Shown here: in pieces, positions 13,429 to 26,643 of the stretch
How positions within the stretch are numbered: the stretch's first letter is position 1
Layout: every line of letters begins with the position of its first letter
Assembly: GCA_019925105.1 (NCBI GenBank)
Contig: JAHGAU010000024.1
Coordinates: 372,001-436,000, forward strand
Length of the DNA: 64,000 nt
From: Niebla homalea
Lineage: Eukaryota; Ascomycota; Lecanoromycetes; Lecanorales; Ramalinaceae
Direction of reading: 5' to 3'
Program-made: the position numbers and the translations under genes
Notes under the pieces: generated by a model
What the model saw: only the letters and a program-made list of their open reading frames with translations
Told to the model about the DNA's origin: nothing
Database searches by the model: none

Positions 13429-16400
13429 ATGGCCGAAACACTTGATGGGGCATCAACCAAACCCATATCTTCGCCACCACCCAGCACCTCTCAAGCCTCC
13501 ACTTTCACCAGTGTCAACAAACCTTCATTATCAGCTGCTCTACAAGCAACCAAGCCGTCAACGGACCAACTCCAACTCCGCCAGAATGGGTTTTCTTCCA
13601 AAAGCGCGCTCCCAGAATCTCAACCCATGACTGCAACCTCCTCTTCGTCCTCGCACCCACCAGAACAAACCAATGGCGCTACACCAGAAACTAACGGCGC
13701 CTCTCCTTACGGAACGAGATCTCGGAATAGGACTGGCAACTCAAGACCCAATTATGCTGAGGACCGGGATCCCGATGTGGATTTCGAAATCTCTGCAAAC
13801 AGGAAATTCCAAGCCCTGAACTCAGCCGATAAAGAGAGATCTTCGGGCACGAATACGAGACGTTCCTCCAACGCCGCCGCCCCCACACCAGCGCAAGCGA
13901 CAACAAAGGCAGCTTCTCCCAGCTCTTCTCGGGACGCCTTACCGGGCATGTCGAGCTTTGCATTCGGTGGGGAAAACAACAGCGAGCCTTCTGCTCCGGC
14001 TCCGTCCAGGAAACGCAAAGCACCGGGCGCGACGCCGGTCAGTCAACCCGTCGCCACCGCTCTCTCCACCTCGACTGCAGCACCTGTGAGAAAGGCCACC
14101 TCTTCTGCAGCTGTGCTCGGCTCGAGGACTTCTAACCTCATGTCGTTCGGAGGCTGCAGAGGCTATCTCAAGAACGGCAAATTGAAGGCCGACGATGGCA
14201 CTATACTCAGTGTTGATGGTATGCTCCTTCCCCGCCTGGTGACAGCGCGCTCCCCCTCTGCCTTCCATATCTCTCGAGACCCTATGTACTGATGCAGCCT
14301 CAGACCAGGTTTACCTCATCTGCGAACCACCTGGAGAGCCATATTACCTTGCTCGTATCATGGAGTTTCTGCATGTGGACAATGATCGATCCCGACCTGT
14401 CGATTCCTTGCGAATTAATTGGTACTTTCGCCCTCGTGACATACAGCGGCGAGTCAACGACACCAGGACCGTCTTTGCTTCGATGCAGTCCGATACTTGT
14501 CCTATAACGTCGCTCCGCGGAAAATGTCGGATTCTTCACCGCAGTGAAATTGAGAACATGGAAGAATATAGAAAAATTAAAGATTCCTTCTGGTACGAGA
14601 AAATGTACGATCGCTATATTCAACGTTACTATGAGGTCATTCCCACCAGGCAGGTTATCAATGTCCCAGCCAAAGTCAAGAGGGTCTTGGATGAGCGGTG
14701 GAAGTATGTCATAGTCGAAATAGGCCGTGGTAAAGACTTGACTAGTGCAATCAAGTCTTGCAAGCGATGCGCTGGATACTGCGCAAGGTATGATGATGGA
14801 GGTAACTTGGTTCACCATTGGTGTACTGACTAGTGTACAGTAATGACTCGGTCGATTGCGCTGTCTGCAAAAACACCTATCACATGAATTGCGTGCGACC
14901 ACCTCTGCTTCGAAAGCCTGCTCGTGGTTTTGGCTGGTCTTGCGGATCTTGTAGTCGAAAACAAGAGCGCAGGCTTGAAGCCAGGAACACTACATCCGGA
15001 GAAAAGACTCATGAGGGCGAGGACGAAGACGTTATCGAGGAAGACGATGAGGACCACGGGCCTTCAACAGAAAGTGCCAATGGCAAGGACATGGATGAGA
15101 TCTCAAGTTTTGGCTCTCGCCCTCCGACAGCGGAACAGTTAGCCCAGGCCAAGGTTTGGCCGTACAGGTACCTTGGGATCCATTGTCGGGTGGAGGATGC
15201 TTTGGATTACGATGATCGCATTTATCCTCGCGCGAGCTCCCGACTTGGACCGAAGCATCAGGCCATTGTGCAGCCATGGTATGGCCGACCCGTGCGACTT
15301 GTGAAGCCGGCAGACATCAAGAAGAAAATGTTGAAGGGCAACAACCAAAAGAAAGATGCAAAGTTGGCCAAGGACACCATCGCCGCTGTGGAGGCTGACA
15401 GGGTGAATCGGGAGAATCGACCGAAATGGATCATGGATGAACCTGTTGGATATCAGGCCCGAGGCGATGACATCCCGAACAAGGAGATCAAAAATACTGC
15501 ACGACTTCACTTCCGGATGCCGGACGTAGGTGCAGCGTCAACGAGAGGGGACGAATCAGCCGGCTCCGACTTGACCCTGGAAGAAAGAGAAGCGGTCATT
15601 GACAGCTACATGAAACAGGCCAAAGCTTTGGCCCACCCGTTGTTCAATTTAAGGGATTTCTCCACCAACTTCCTAGATAAAGCCGTGGAGGTCCTGACCA
15701 AAAATGACTACAATGCTGAACAGGCCCTAGCCGAGCTGGCAGGGCAAAAGCGCAGGCAAGACCTGAAAGAGCCGGAATTGACGGAGGAGGAAATCCGTCG
15801 ATTTGAAGATGGCGTCACAAGGTACGGATCGGAGTTGAGGAACGTGTCCAGACATGTAGGGAAGAGCCAGTCACACGGCGAGATTGTCCGCTTCTACTAC
15901 ATGTGGAAGAAGACCGATCGTGGCAGGCGAATATGGGAGAACTATGAAGGTCGGAAAGGGAAAAAGCAAGCAAAGCAAGCGGACGCAAGACTTTTGGACG
16001 ATGTTGCTGATGACGAGGACGATTCCTCATTCGACAACTCAAAGGCGGCCCAACGCAAGCGTGGATTCGAATGCAAATTCTGTACTACTCGCAAATCACC
16101 ACAATGGCGCAGGGCCCCTGCCACCGCCCCTGGGACCACTGTTCCCTCTGATTCATCCACCAAAGGTGTCAAGGATAAGGGCAACCACCTCACGCTGGCA
16201 CTTTGCCAGCGCTGTGCAGGACTTTGGCGTAAGTATGGCATTCAGTGGGAAAACATTGACGAAGTCGCAAAGAAGGTCGCCCAAGGCGGTGGCCGAGCCT
16301 GGAAGCGAAGAGTCGATGAGGAGCTCCTGATCGAGCTTGTCAACGCGAATCAAGACAGCTCGATCGGCCTCAGTTCTACAGTCACGGGTGCAGCTGCCTC

Positions 16401-18942
16401 GGTGGGTTTCGAGATCCCCTTGAATCAGCCGCCGAATCCTATCCAGGAGTTGCCAAGGAAGAAGCTCAAGGCGACGAATGGAGAAATCTCGAATTTGCCT
16501 GGCCAGCCGATTGAACCGACTGAAGAAGCTGCGAAGAAAAAGACCATTGAAAAGCCTCCAGAGCCCCCACTGATTCCCGAAAAACCTACGATGAGGTTGT
16601 ATCCTTGTGACATATGCAATGCCGGAATCAGGGAAGATCCTAGCCTGGTTACTTGCCGTCACTGCCGCCTCACGGTCCACCCCAGTTGCTACGGGGTCGC
16701 CAAGGACCGTCTTGAGAAGTGGATGTGCGATACGTGTGCAAACGACGTCAATCCCCAATACTCAACCATCTACGAATGCCTGCTGTGCCCGCAGTACGAA
16801 AACGAAGATAAATCTGTCATGGAACCTCCAAAACAAAGCCATAAGAAGAAGTCCGAAAGAGAGAAGGTGAAGGATCAATTGGAGAGGGACATGATCACTG
16901 AGGAAACTGCCCTGTATTACAAGCAACAACAAGAGAAAGGCAGACCTACAGAGCCTCGTCAGTCGTTGAAGCCTACCGCAGGGAGGAACTGGTGCCATGT
17001 GATCTGTTCTATCATGCATGAACCGATCAAGTTCTTCGATGCCACTCAACTGATGCTAGCAGAGGGCATGGAAAGTCTCTCGCAAATCACACCAAGGATG
17101 AGGGAAGCTCGCTGCAAGCTTTGTAAGCTCTCAAGCGGTGCAGTACTCTTTTGCGATCAGTGTGAGGCTCCAGTGCATGCCTCATGTGCTCAACGATATG
17201 GTTACACAATTGGCATCACGCTCAGCACAAAGCCAAAGAACTCGCTACGACAGATGACAGTCGGTGACGTATCCGGCGTTGCGGAGGTCAAGGTTTTCTG
17301 CAGAGAACATGGGGAGAAGAAGAACGTTGTGGCATTCCACACACCCGTCTCCATCAATGGTGAAGAGACGAATGTCTTGAAAGCGTACGCAACAACTCAC
17401 AAAGGCTTGCAGCAGGGTTCCCTGACAGGAACCGCCCGCAAAGCAGATATGGTCCAAGCGGCGACGAAGCATGCAAGTGCTGCTGCTTTGGCTCAGGTTG
17501 CCGGGATTGGAAACCCACGCAGCAAGAATTCTTCCGGCGATGTAGCAGCTCCCTCAACCAGAAGCTCACGTGTTTCTCCCGCAGCACTGACTGTCCAGTC
17601 TGAAGAAATGGAAAATGGCGACCGAGTCGTTCACATGGCTGCTCCGAAGACGGGTGTCGAAGATAATGGCCAGAAAATGTGCATCGACTGCAAGATCCAA
17701 GTGAGCCCTGTGTGGCATGTTGCCGAATTAGAGAGCGCGGAGGTCGATCCAGGCACACATCTACGACCACCTTCCACGGACGCTGCATGGCAAGCGAATG
17801 GAATAACAGACCTGACTCAAGAGACTAGAGCCCTAGATGTGGAAGGGTCGGAGCTCAGGACCGATGTCGAAGACGTGCTCGACACAAGACAAGAATCTCC
17901 CCCTGTTACATCGTACCTGTGTCATAAATGCCACATTCGGATTAAGAAGAACCCCCCTCCGCCAGCTCGTGAGCCAACACCACCACCCGACTCCAAAACG
18001 GACCCTGAGCCGGTACTCGAGCCCAAACATGAGGAACCAGAGCAGCGTCCCCTCTCGCCCTTGCCTCGCCCGGGGTGGCAGCAACCTAACGGTTTGGTAA
18101 CAGCACCCCCACCGAGCCAGCTTCCTGGACCTGACAACTATCGAAGCTGGCCTGGACCTTCGGAGCCGGTGCATGGGCCGTATCCAACCCCAGGCCATTC
18201 TCTTAATGGGGTACCGCACACTTCCCCCGCGGCTTCTGCTGCAGCTCTCCCCCACTACGCGCCAGCCTCAGTGCCAGCGCCAACGCCAGCGCCAGCGCCT
18301 CCGCCTCCGCCTCCTCCACCACCACCGCCTCCTCTTCCTCCAGCTCAACATCATATGTCTCCGCGCTATCCCCATCAACATCCATACCCATATCGTGAGG
18401 AACGGGGGCCTCCTCCGCCAGCGGCCTTCCGGCCGGGACAACCAATGCAATACATGGCAGCCCAGTCAAGTGGTTATTCAGCACCTGAGCCTCAATCATT
18501 CCAATATAGACGAGATCCTGTGACGCGCCAGTTGATCAAAGTTCCCTACACGCCACCAGGTGTGCGTGGGGGCGAGAACCAACGAAAATCGTCGGTGTCA
18601 GTGCGATCGCCGCCAGCAACGCACCAGCTACGGTCTCCGTCTCTGCATGTGCGATCTCCGCCAGTACATGAGCGAGGACCGCATGGCCCTCCTGAGGCGG
18701 ATTCCAATCCTTTCGCCGTACCGAATGGTCGCTCCTCCCGTGCTTCGCCCCCATTGCCACCAGGAGCTCCAGCTCAGTATGGGAGCAACAGTGTGTACGG
18801 CAGTCCTCGCTTACGACAAGAGGGACAAGAGCGACCTGAAACGCCGACTCGACCGTATGATCGGGAGCCTCGTTGGCAGAGCGAGAATCCCCTTCCGAAT
18901 GGAGCAAGCGCTAGTCCATCCGTTCGGAATCTTCTACATTGA
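13429..18942 (+). CDS. snt2: Chromatin reader Snt2 (BAH, PHD, SANT, GATA-like and extended PHD domains)
   Basis: Exons 13429-14218, 14304-14787 and 14841-18942 join through GTATGC/TCAG and GTATGA/ACAG introns to give 1791 residues. Domain order: disordered Ser/Pro N-terminus; BAH domain about 255-400 (DDQVYLICEPPGEPYYLARI); PHD finger about 418-465, split by intron 2; ELM2-like stretch then SANT at about 737-785 (TEEEIRRFEDGVTRYG); GATA-like C4 finger about 835-885 (CKFCTTRKSPQWRR); PHD about 1013-1062; zinc knuckle plus extended PHD about 1140-1245; Pro-rich C-terminus with a poly-Pro run. This order is that of fungal Snt2, which in yeast works with Ecm5 and Rpd3 and in S. pombe with Lid2, reading histone H3 tails and tuning stress genes. 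In Fusarium and Magnaporthe Snt2 affects conidiation and virulence (established). The activity here is inferred. Confidence 0.93.
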
Positions 18943-20196
18943 ACCTTGGCGGGCTTCACAGGTTGCAGTTGAAAGAGTGTTTTGCAACGTTTCGGAAGAT
19001 CTTAGCGTTGAGAGGGGGAAGCCCAGCGGATTCCTATTGGTTCCCAAGTGATGTTCAATTTCTACAGCGCGGCGCAGTAGGTCAGATGCATGCACATCAG
19101 TCTGATGGAGCGATGGGGAGATGAGAGAACACAGCCATCATCTATGCGGTTGGCTGGAATCACACGACCTTTGACTGAACATCAATTGTGTAAATTAAGC
19201 TACAAATAGAACACCAAGATTGGTGTCAGAGCTGTGTAAATTCAAGAGACGTTGCTCCTCGAGTACTGATCTTTGCCCATCTCCCCCCCCTTCTTTTCCC
19301 GTTTTCCTTTTTCTCCAGCGCTGCCAGACTTATAACATCGTCCAAATAATGCAACGATCACTAACTTGGAACCTCGCTGCTTTCAAAGACATTTGGTGGC
19401 CCCTTCACCACAACCCAAGTCATCATAGCATGTCCCCTTCCTCTCTCTCCTAAGGACCATTCTATTTTCCCATGTACATACATAGGAATCCCCGTCACGA
19501 ACCCTGTAACCTTCTGGCTGGTGGTGCCGGGCATGAACCTTCTCACGCCTTTGCTGCTCAGTTCCACTATTCATTCTTATGCGGCATGGATCGGCGATGT
19601 AGAGATGGCTTCCGGTGGTGTGGGACAGTGATGAGGGTTTTTCTGTGGTTGATGATGGTGATGATGATCTGGGTGCAGTAGAGAGAGTGTCAATCAATCA
19701 ATCAAGTGATGCAAAGTGAGCGACGAGAGCGGGAGACAGGGGGAGACTGTTGGAATGGTGCATAGTGCACTGATGAGGAGGAGAGTGGCAGACCACCTTT
19801 TGGGAGTGATGCGTTTTGGATAGGGCCTCGTGCGGGGGAAGGTGGGGGATATGTGGAGTGCATGGGGCGGTGCAGACGGAGCTGGAGAGGGAGCAGAACT
19901 TGAGAAGGGGAAGATGGGAGCTGGGAGAAATTCTTTGTGGTCATATGTTCACACGAATGAGGATCTTTGGAAGTGATCCACTTTCGCAAGGTCTCAAAAC
20001 GTGTGCTTCGTTTGCGGGTTTGACCAAGTGCGCCAATGATCATAATGCTATGGGGCTATAGGACTGGGGCAAATCAATGGCGCCGTGGATGCTGCTGTAT
20101 AGGATTTGAAACAAAGCCAGATGATGACGAAGGAACAAGTGATGGTTGAGAGAGACGGTGCATACCACCAAGCATCCAGAACACTTACAGCTAGCC
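18943..20196. other. Intergenic region between convergent genes
   Basis: About 1.25 kb between the snt2 stop and the 3' end of a minus-strand gene. It contains a pyrimidine-rich tract near 19280 and a GAT/GATG-rich patch near 19650. I see no open frame with recognisable protein similarity. Confidence 0.5.
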
Positions 20197-22563
20197 TTAC
20201 TCTTTGTCACCATCATGTATCGCTCGAAACGCGGCGGCGGTCTGCGCACTACTCACTGCAACAGTTACGAGAGCCAACACGACGCTGATGGTCCCGAACA
20301 CTAAAACCGCCCAAAAGGTCACATGCTGCACTCGATCGCGCTTGTCCTTCCACATTTGCCACCAGCCCGTGGGCTTTTGGTTGTCCATGTGGAATTTCAG
20401 CTCCCGAAGGCGCGGGCCAAAGCGAGGGAAATTGTCGAACGAGCGTAGGCTCTCGCTTTCTCCGACGAATTGGGGGTATGGCAAGAGTAGATTCTCGAGG
20501 TGCCAGCACAGGTCGAGCGGATAAGGCGGACCAGCAGCGAGATAGGTTGAGAGCTTTTCAGGACCGCGTTTGCGTGGGTTTCCCCTGATCAAAGGCTTGA
20601 TGTTGTTCAGCACGCGGTTAAGGGACCTCCCTAAATGTAAAATTTTATCAGCATTGCCTTTCAAGGACGGTATTAACGTCTGAATGTTAGGCATATCTGG
20701 TTCAGAGGCAATTTCGTCTGCACCGTTCCGTGCAGGCGGCTTTGAGGGAAGAAGAACTACAACATCAACTTACAGCGGCTTTTGGACTGTCTAGGCTCCT
20801 TTCGCTGGTTCTCCAAGCCCTTATTGCGTCTGATCTTCGTAGGTACCGGGGCTTCGTTGAAGTGTCTGAGGATTCTGCGCGCCCTTCTACTATTGATGTC
20901 TACGCGGAGGTCGTGTATCAAGATGCCAAGGTCTTGTTTCCTATTTCTGATGTCACAAGTCTCCGCTGTTGTGAAATGACGAGCGCTCGTGTTATGGAAG
21001 AGAAGCCTGTACGTGGTTTTGAGCTCGTACAGAGCTGAAACCTTTGACGGCTCCCAACTGATGCTCCGTCAGTTCTACTTGTAATCGATTCGATAGCAGA
21101 GTGATAGGGTCACGAAGTGATATCTTCGCAGGACGCAGATCAAATCGAAAAGCGCAAGTCCGAGGGAAGACAAAGTGGATGTACCTACGCTGATGGCCTT
21201 AGGCATCGAGCGTGATGCCAGAAAAGCAAAGACTGATCCAGCAAGCTAACATCCCAGAAGACCTTAAGTGTCCTTGAGGCAGGGAGCATACGAAGATGAT
21301 CGTCAAGATTATCAGTCCAAGCGATTTTGAGGCCCCCCAAAGCTTTCAATGATCCGACACCAAGCTCTTCAGGCTTAAAAGTTTGGCCATCAGCTTGCTC
21401 GAGACCACCGCTGGCGGTATCAGGAGACAGCTTGTCTAGCAAATCAAGAAGGAACTCCTGACTTGCTTCCTCGCTCACGCTTGTGCGGGAAGACTCCGCT
21501 TCATAGCCTGATGTCCCGATTGAAAGGATGATTTGAAGGATATAACCAATCTCTCCTTCGCGAACCGTCGTACGCGTGTTGGCATGGCCAAGCTGAAACT
21601 TCTGTATTGGCTTGTTGTCCCAGTCGCTCAACAGACCCTTAGATTCGCAACGCTTGTGCAGCTCCTGGAGCGTATGAGACTTCCTTATCTGTGCTGACCA
21701 CCGACCAGTAACGGGACCTAGGGCCTTCAGGTCATCCCCAGCCTTGCGTTGCTCCAAGCTACTAAGATTCTCGATTTCATTGAGAAACCTTCCAATTTCC
21801 AAGATGATTAAGGTGACATCACCATCAACATATCCAATTGCATTGTCGCATGGGCAAAGACGTGTACGATTAATGATTTCTTTGAGGTGGAGTGCGAACG
21901 AGCTTTCGAGCTCTGGCCAGGACATGCTCTGCAATAGCTGATTTGTCTGCAGTGGGAATAATGCTTCCATAAGTTCGGATTTCCGATCCAGTACACTTGA
22001 AAAAAGATCGTCAATGTTGAGATTTTCATCGGTGCCGCCAGTCCACTGAGTCCACTCCCAAGGGTCGAACGCTGGTGCCATAGTGTACGAATCGTCCGAG
22101 TAAAACTTATCTATCCGCGTTGCATGTCATGTCAGGTCAGCAAATTTATGTCAAAGGCGTCAGAGTGCATACATTGAAAGTGATATTCCGGGGCCAGGTT
22201 TGCAACCGGCTTGAACATGTTGAGACTCCTGAGGTGCTTCGAGGAGTAATTTTTCCTAGCTTTACTGTTCTCTGCTTGAAACATTCGAGGTCCGAGCAGG
22301 TGGCTACGAGATTCATTGTCTGGAGCTCGATGTAAGCCAGCAGCGCCATCGACATCCTCAGATGGTAAAGTCTCATCTCTTCTTCCGCCAGAATCGTCAG
22401 AGTAAGGCCCACTGTGAGGAGCCTGGGGAAATGGCTGATAAGAATCTTGCCTCCGTTGATCTTCAAGAATATCCGCAACATTGATGATGCAGTCTCGACA
22501 TGATGCGAGAAGGTCCTGGAGCTGTGTGCGAGAAAATGTGAGCCTGTCCACTGTGGCCTCCAT
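20197..22563 (-). CDS. Hypothetical fungal protein with C-terminal membrane segment
   Basis: A multi-exon gene I do not recognise by function. Well-supported parts: 22563-22173 joined to an exon beginning 22110 (62 bp intron GTATGC/ATAG), an exon ending 20774, and a last exon 20717-20197 after a 56 bp intron. The junction near 21050-21260 is ambiguous: either GTTAGC or GTAGGT can serve as donor. The C-terminus has GWWQMWKDKRDRVQHVTFW followed by a strong hydrophobic helix, a layout I associate with a large fungal family of unknown function with a cytosolic helical body and one C-terminal transmembrane anchor. The middle contains GGLKIAWTDNLDDHLRM, also typical of that group. Coding may continue upstream: in-frame-compatible stretches exist at about 23005-22840 and 22660-22590, so the start given is provisional. 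Confidence 0.6.
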
Positions 22564-23663
22564 TGGTAGACAACGCACCTACGTTTATCAAGAACAATGA
22601 GATGCTTTTTGAGCTTGTTTCAACGAATATAAAAACGTCAGACCAAGGTCACAAAGCTACTCGGTGAGCGATTTGCTCGACAAGGCTGATAGAAAGTGGC
22701 TGCGCATGAAGCTGCCTCGCATCTGATCAGTGCAGTATGACTCCACTTTCGGACGTGCTCCGGAGCTTGAGGTGTGAGGACGTATTGAGATACATCAGGA
22801 GGTATCTATCGGGCGAGGCGCATGTGTGAACATACGCCTGACTATTATTGTGGAACGTCGATACTTCCAGTGCTATGGAGGCAAGATTGAGAAAGTCCGG
22901 AAGTAGTTTGTACCAAATGATTGTGTCAAGGAATTGACCCACTGTGAGCCATATTCGAGATGTACATAGTCTATCAAGGACTGATAGTCGTGGTAATTGG
23001 GCCATCAATCATGAAACATCAAAGCACAGGCTGAGCCACTTACAGACTCAGCCTGTTAGTTCGAACGGGCTCAAATTTGTAGCGTGACGGTTGCCAACCC
23101 TGCATCGTGGCAAGGCCTTGGAGATGTTGATGACGCCTCGTGACCGCACTGGGATCGTGGTTCGCGGTTCCAACAGTTAGAAATGTAGAAGAATATTATT
23201 TGAACTGATACTCCTTCATTCAAGCTGAGTTATATGATGCCAAGCGTAAGGTACAGCTTAAAAGGCCTTCGCCGACGCCAGCCGCAGCAGCTCCATCAGG
23301 CTCGGACGTTACCAAGGTTGCCAAGAGCCCCGCAAAAGCGTTGTCGAATATCTTTGCCGCCAGCCGCCAATCAGCATGCACGCTATTACCCCCATATTAC
23401 CCCCAGCATAATGGAAGTACGCCTACCTCCGTATTGGTAGCATCCAATGCGTCCCGGTACATTTTCCTCAATCGACGGCGATTGGCTGATACACATTTTT
23501 GTGGTCCTCATGATGCTACAACCTTTTCCTACGCCTTCCGCAGACATGAAATCTTGCTGCGGTAGTGGAAATATAAATATGCCTTCCCTCCTCTGCCTCA
23601 AGATGGGCCTGGACAAGTTACTTGAATTACCCATCAGAGAAGGGCTCACAATAAGTCAACGAT
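22564..23663. other. Upstream region of the hypothetical gene, possibly with its 5' exons
   Basis: About 1.1 kb. On the minus strand an ATG at 23005 opens a hydrophobic-helix-rich frame (MAQLPRLSVLDRL...), and near 22618-22580 LKKHLIVLDK could splice to the gene below. I cannot fix the joins. The right half is probably the divergent promoter shared with the F-box gene at 23664. Confidence 0.35.
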
Positions 23664-24700
23664 ATGGCTATCACATTTGATTGTCTCCCCTACGAGATCT
23701 GGTCGGAAATCCTAGAAAGAGCAGCAGGCATCAATGAAAATGAAGGTTCACGCTTCAGCTACGGCATCAGTCAAGCCCCAGAACCATTGAAAGATGTCCC
23801 GACAGTGCAAAGCGTCATTCGAGGCTACCTGCCTTCCGATGTCTCAAGATGGATCTCCGTGGCCAATATCAGGCAAGTCAACGCAAAGTGGCATGATTGG
23901 GCAGTGCAGCACGCCTTGAAGGAACTCTACCTTACGAGGAGCCCGGGTAGTGAGAGGTAAGCTTTGTCTCGAGAAAGCTTGAAGGGCATCCGTGCTGACA
24001 TGAAACCTGTAGATGGGCGCAGCCCCGCAACCTGCTTCGAATGACCAATAGCTCTTCCCACAAGTTGACAACCGTTGTCTACCGTGACCCTTACTGCTCC
24101 TTGCGTCAGACCCTTAAGTTATTCTCGACTCATCCGGCTCTGGCTTCATGTGTGCGCAGGATTCGGTTTGACGGGTACCACACCGTCGACGCCATCACTT
24201 TGATCTTCGCCATTCTACGCTATTGTACTGGTTTGAGAAATCTGGCTCTCTCGTGGACCGCATTGAGGTACGGGAGCGTCGGTGACTGGAACCACGTAGT
24301 CGGAAAGGGGCAGCTTGAAGGCTTGGAGTTTCTATCCATCGATCTAAAGCAGTCCCGAATCGAGAAAGAGACGGTGACGTTGGACAAACAGGCCCTCGCT
24401 TCACATGCCTTGAGATTCGGCTGCCTTCGAAGGCTGAAGATCCGTGGCCAATCGAATCACTTACCACTTGTGGATGATGATCTCAAGCTCCTTGCACGGA
24501 CTGCCACAAACCTCGAACAAATTCAAATCACAGGGACACGCACAATAGGTACTGAAGGTATTGGGGCTCTTGTATCGGCTTCAAGAGATACATTGGAATT
24601 CCTCGATTTCGATCCAGCAGAATTGCCCTTGTCCAACGTCCCCCGTTCAGGCATGAGGACATTTTGTGCCAAGGGATCTTGTCCTGCACCGGCCCCGTGA
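23664..24700 (+). CDS. F-box-like protein with leucine-rich-repeat-like region
   Basis: Exons 23664-23956 and 24013-24700, joined through a 56 bp GTAAGC/GTAG intron, give 326 residues. The N-terminus MAITFDCLPYEIWSEILERA fits the first helices of an F-box (L-P-E-I/L-W--IL). It continues into a variable helix and a WH-W segment seen in fungal F-box proteins. The rest contains leucine-rich segments (LRNLALSW, LEGLEFLSIDL, LRRLKIRG, LEQIQITG, LEFLDFD) spaced like degenerate leucine-rich repeats. Such proteins usually bring substrates to SCF ubiquitin ligases through Skp1 (established). The substrate is unknown. The C-terminus GSCPAPAP looks abrupt; one more exon is possible but I see no convincing join. 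Confidence 0.7.
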
Positions 24701-26643
24701 CTGGTTTACCGCGTTTTTGTCTTCTGCCTTGTCCTCTCTCGTGACGTAAATGTCAATGACTGAGAAGCCTCGACCTGGCCGGGAGCACAACTGGTTTCTG
24801 GACTCTGTCTAAATTTGTTGAGAATATGTCTCGATGTAAAGGACCAGGTCTCGAACTCGAAGCAGCGCCATTGGCCTGATGACCCTTTCTTTGATCCAAT
24901 AATGAAATGACAACTTTGGTCAGATGGTTGACACCACAAGGACGCGTTTCCACTGCCGTCACCGCTTTTCGATTGGAGGCTGAGGATGTACAGATGACGC
25001 AGGACGAGCTCTCCAGAGCAGTCATACAGGGACATTTTTTCCCGCTCTCTCGAGAGGTTTGTTCAACACAAGTCGTAGAAAGGGCACCTCTGGAGCCTAA
25101 TTTTCCAACGCCTTCGTCGTTATGGCTACTCTCATTCTTGATTACTTCATCGATGATAATGGTTACTTAGTTGGTGGGCGAAACATGTGGAACTCGTACA
25201 ACGCGGTCTTCAAATATAGTGAAAATTGGAATTGCCTGATCACGTGGGTCATTGAGACTTGAGGCCCATGTGGCTTCGGGCTAACTTGTCGCATCGGATT
25301 CTGTACAGAGGGTAAGTCTCACAAGCTAGCCGACGTGAAGGCCATGATCCAACAAATTGCCCATAGATTATAGTATGATGGCGAGTAATATCATCCATTT
25401 CTTGTCGAAGACATTGTGAATCAGCCAGCGCTCTTCGCCGACCCACATAATCTACCCAATGTGACGTTCACGGAGGGTTTCCTTAACGCTAACGGACCAT
25501 CCACTTCTGGAAATGGATAAGAAATGACGAAGGCGACATCACGAATGCATGTTTAGTCAGGATGAATCGCTCAACCGACGAGGCAAATTTGTCCTAAATC
25601 GATACTGTCGAGGAGGCAGAGCTGTGAGCACCCCCGGCTTAAGACGCCTAGGATGATCACTGATTGTACAATGAGGAACGTGAAAGCGGCGCCACCAGCT
25701 CATGGGCCACCATCGAACACAACATACTTCAAACAAGCTTTTGCATATCCATTTGCCAAAGATCACATGGTCATGGTGAAGTACAGTGACGGACATGAAC
25801 TGCCTGGCAAATGTCACCCGATCACCATTGACGAAATCTAAGAGCATTAGCGATTCAGCCAGAAGTCCAGACATGGGTCAAGGACAGGCATCGCCCTTGG
25901 CTGTGGGTGCTGCATCCTCATGCCGATGCACATGGTTACAACGAGCCGCCCGAAGCCCCGGAGAGCGATTTCTGGTTGGTTGGTGAACAGCAAGATTCCA
26001 GCTCGAACGATGCCGGGGGCCCGGGGGGGGGAGAAGAAGGATAGACGAAAGCCAGCGAACGCATAATCCGGAGTGGCTGATGATGTTGCGGCTGGAAGAG
26101 GATTAGTAGATTAGGCATCGCATGATACTGTGAATAGACATAAATCCCTCCGCCTCTGTCTACCCTTTGCGCTGGATCTTGTCCGCTGTCCCTCCTCCAA
26201 GATGTCCTTCAATGATAACAAACAAGGAACACGTTCTGCCGCACGCGATTCGTGTTTTGAAACCGACCCCGAGACTACGGTGGGTTCCTTGCTGTTTGAG
26301 CGTGCTTACGCAAGGTCCGCAGTAGCTTCTTGCATGCGCAGTCGCTTCAGAAGGGTTCTGCCGGACGAAGGAGGAGAGGAGAGGGATTTGAGGCAAAGAA
26401 TGGGTAGTGATCGAGAACGGGGATGGTTGGACCGCCGACTTGGGGAGATCACCTTCTGAACAAGGATTTGGACCGACTATGTACTGTAGCTCCATAGACA
26501 TACAGGCCATCAAAGAGACCATAGATACGGAATGTCTCTGCAGAAGTACCTAGCTGAAATGTCTTGCACACTGCCCACTGCCACCCCACATGTGAAGATG
26601 TCGTTATACTCTCTGCCTATATGATTTCTTCAAATGTGGATCT
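24701..26643. other. Gene-poor interval
   Basis: Almost 2 kb without a recognisable gene. Candidate small frames at 25653-25841 (+) and 26202-26459 (+, 85 codons from an ATG) show no family motif, signal peptide or splice support. The second is Arg/Glu-rich and may be chance. A short G-rich run occurs near 26020. No transposase, tRNA or terminal repeats were recognised. Confidence 0.5.

Noticed and set aside
18280..18345. Repeat-like GCC/CCT-rich tract
   Set aside because: It encodes the Ala-Pro and poly-Pro part of Snt2 and is in frame, so it is low-complexity coding sequence, not a mobile or satellite repeat.
26202..26459. 85-codon plus-strand frame
   Set aside because: Arg/Glu-rich, with no recognisable domain or promoter evidence. 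Length is within chance expectation.
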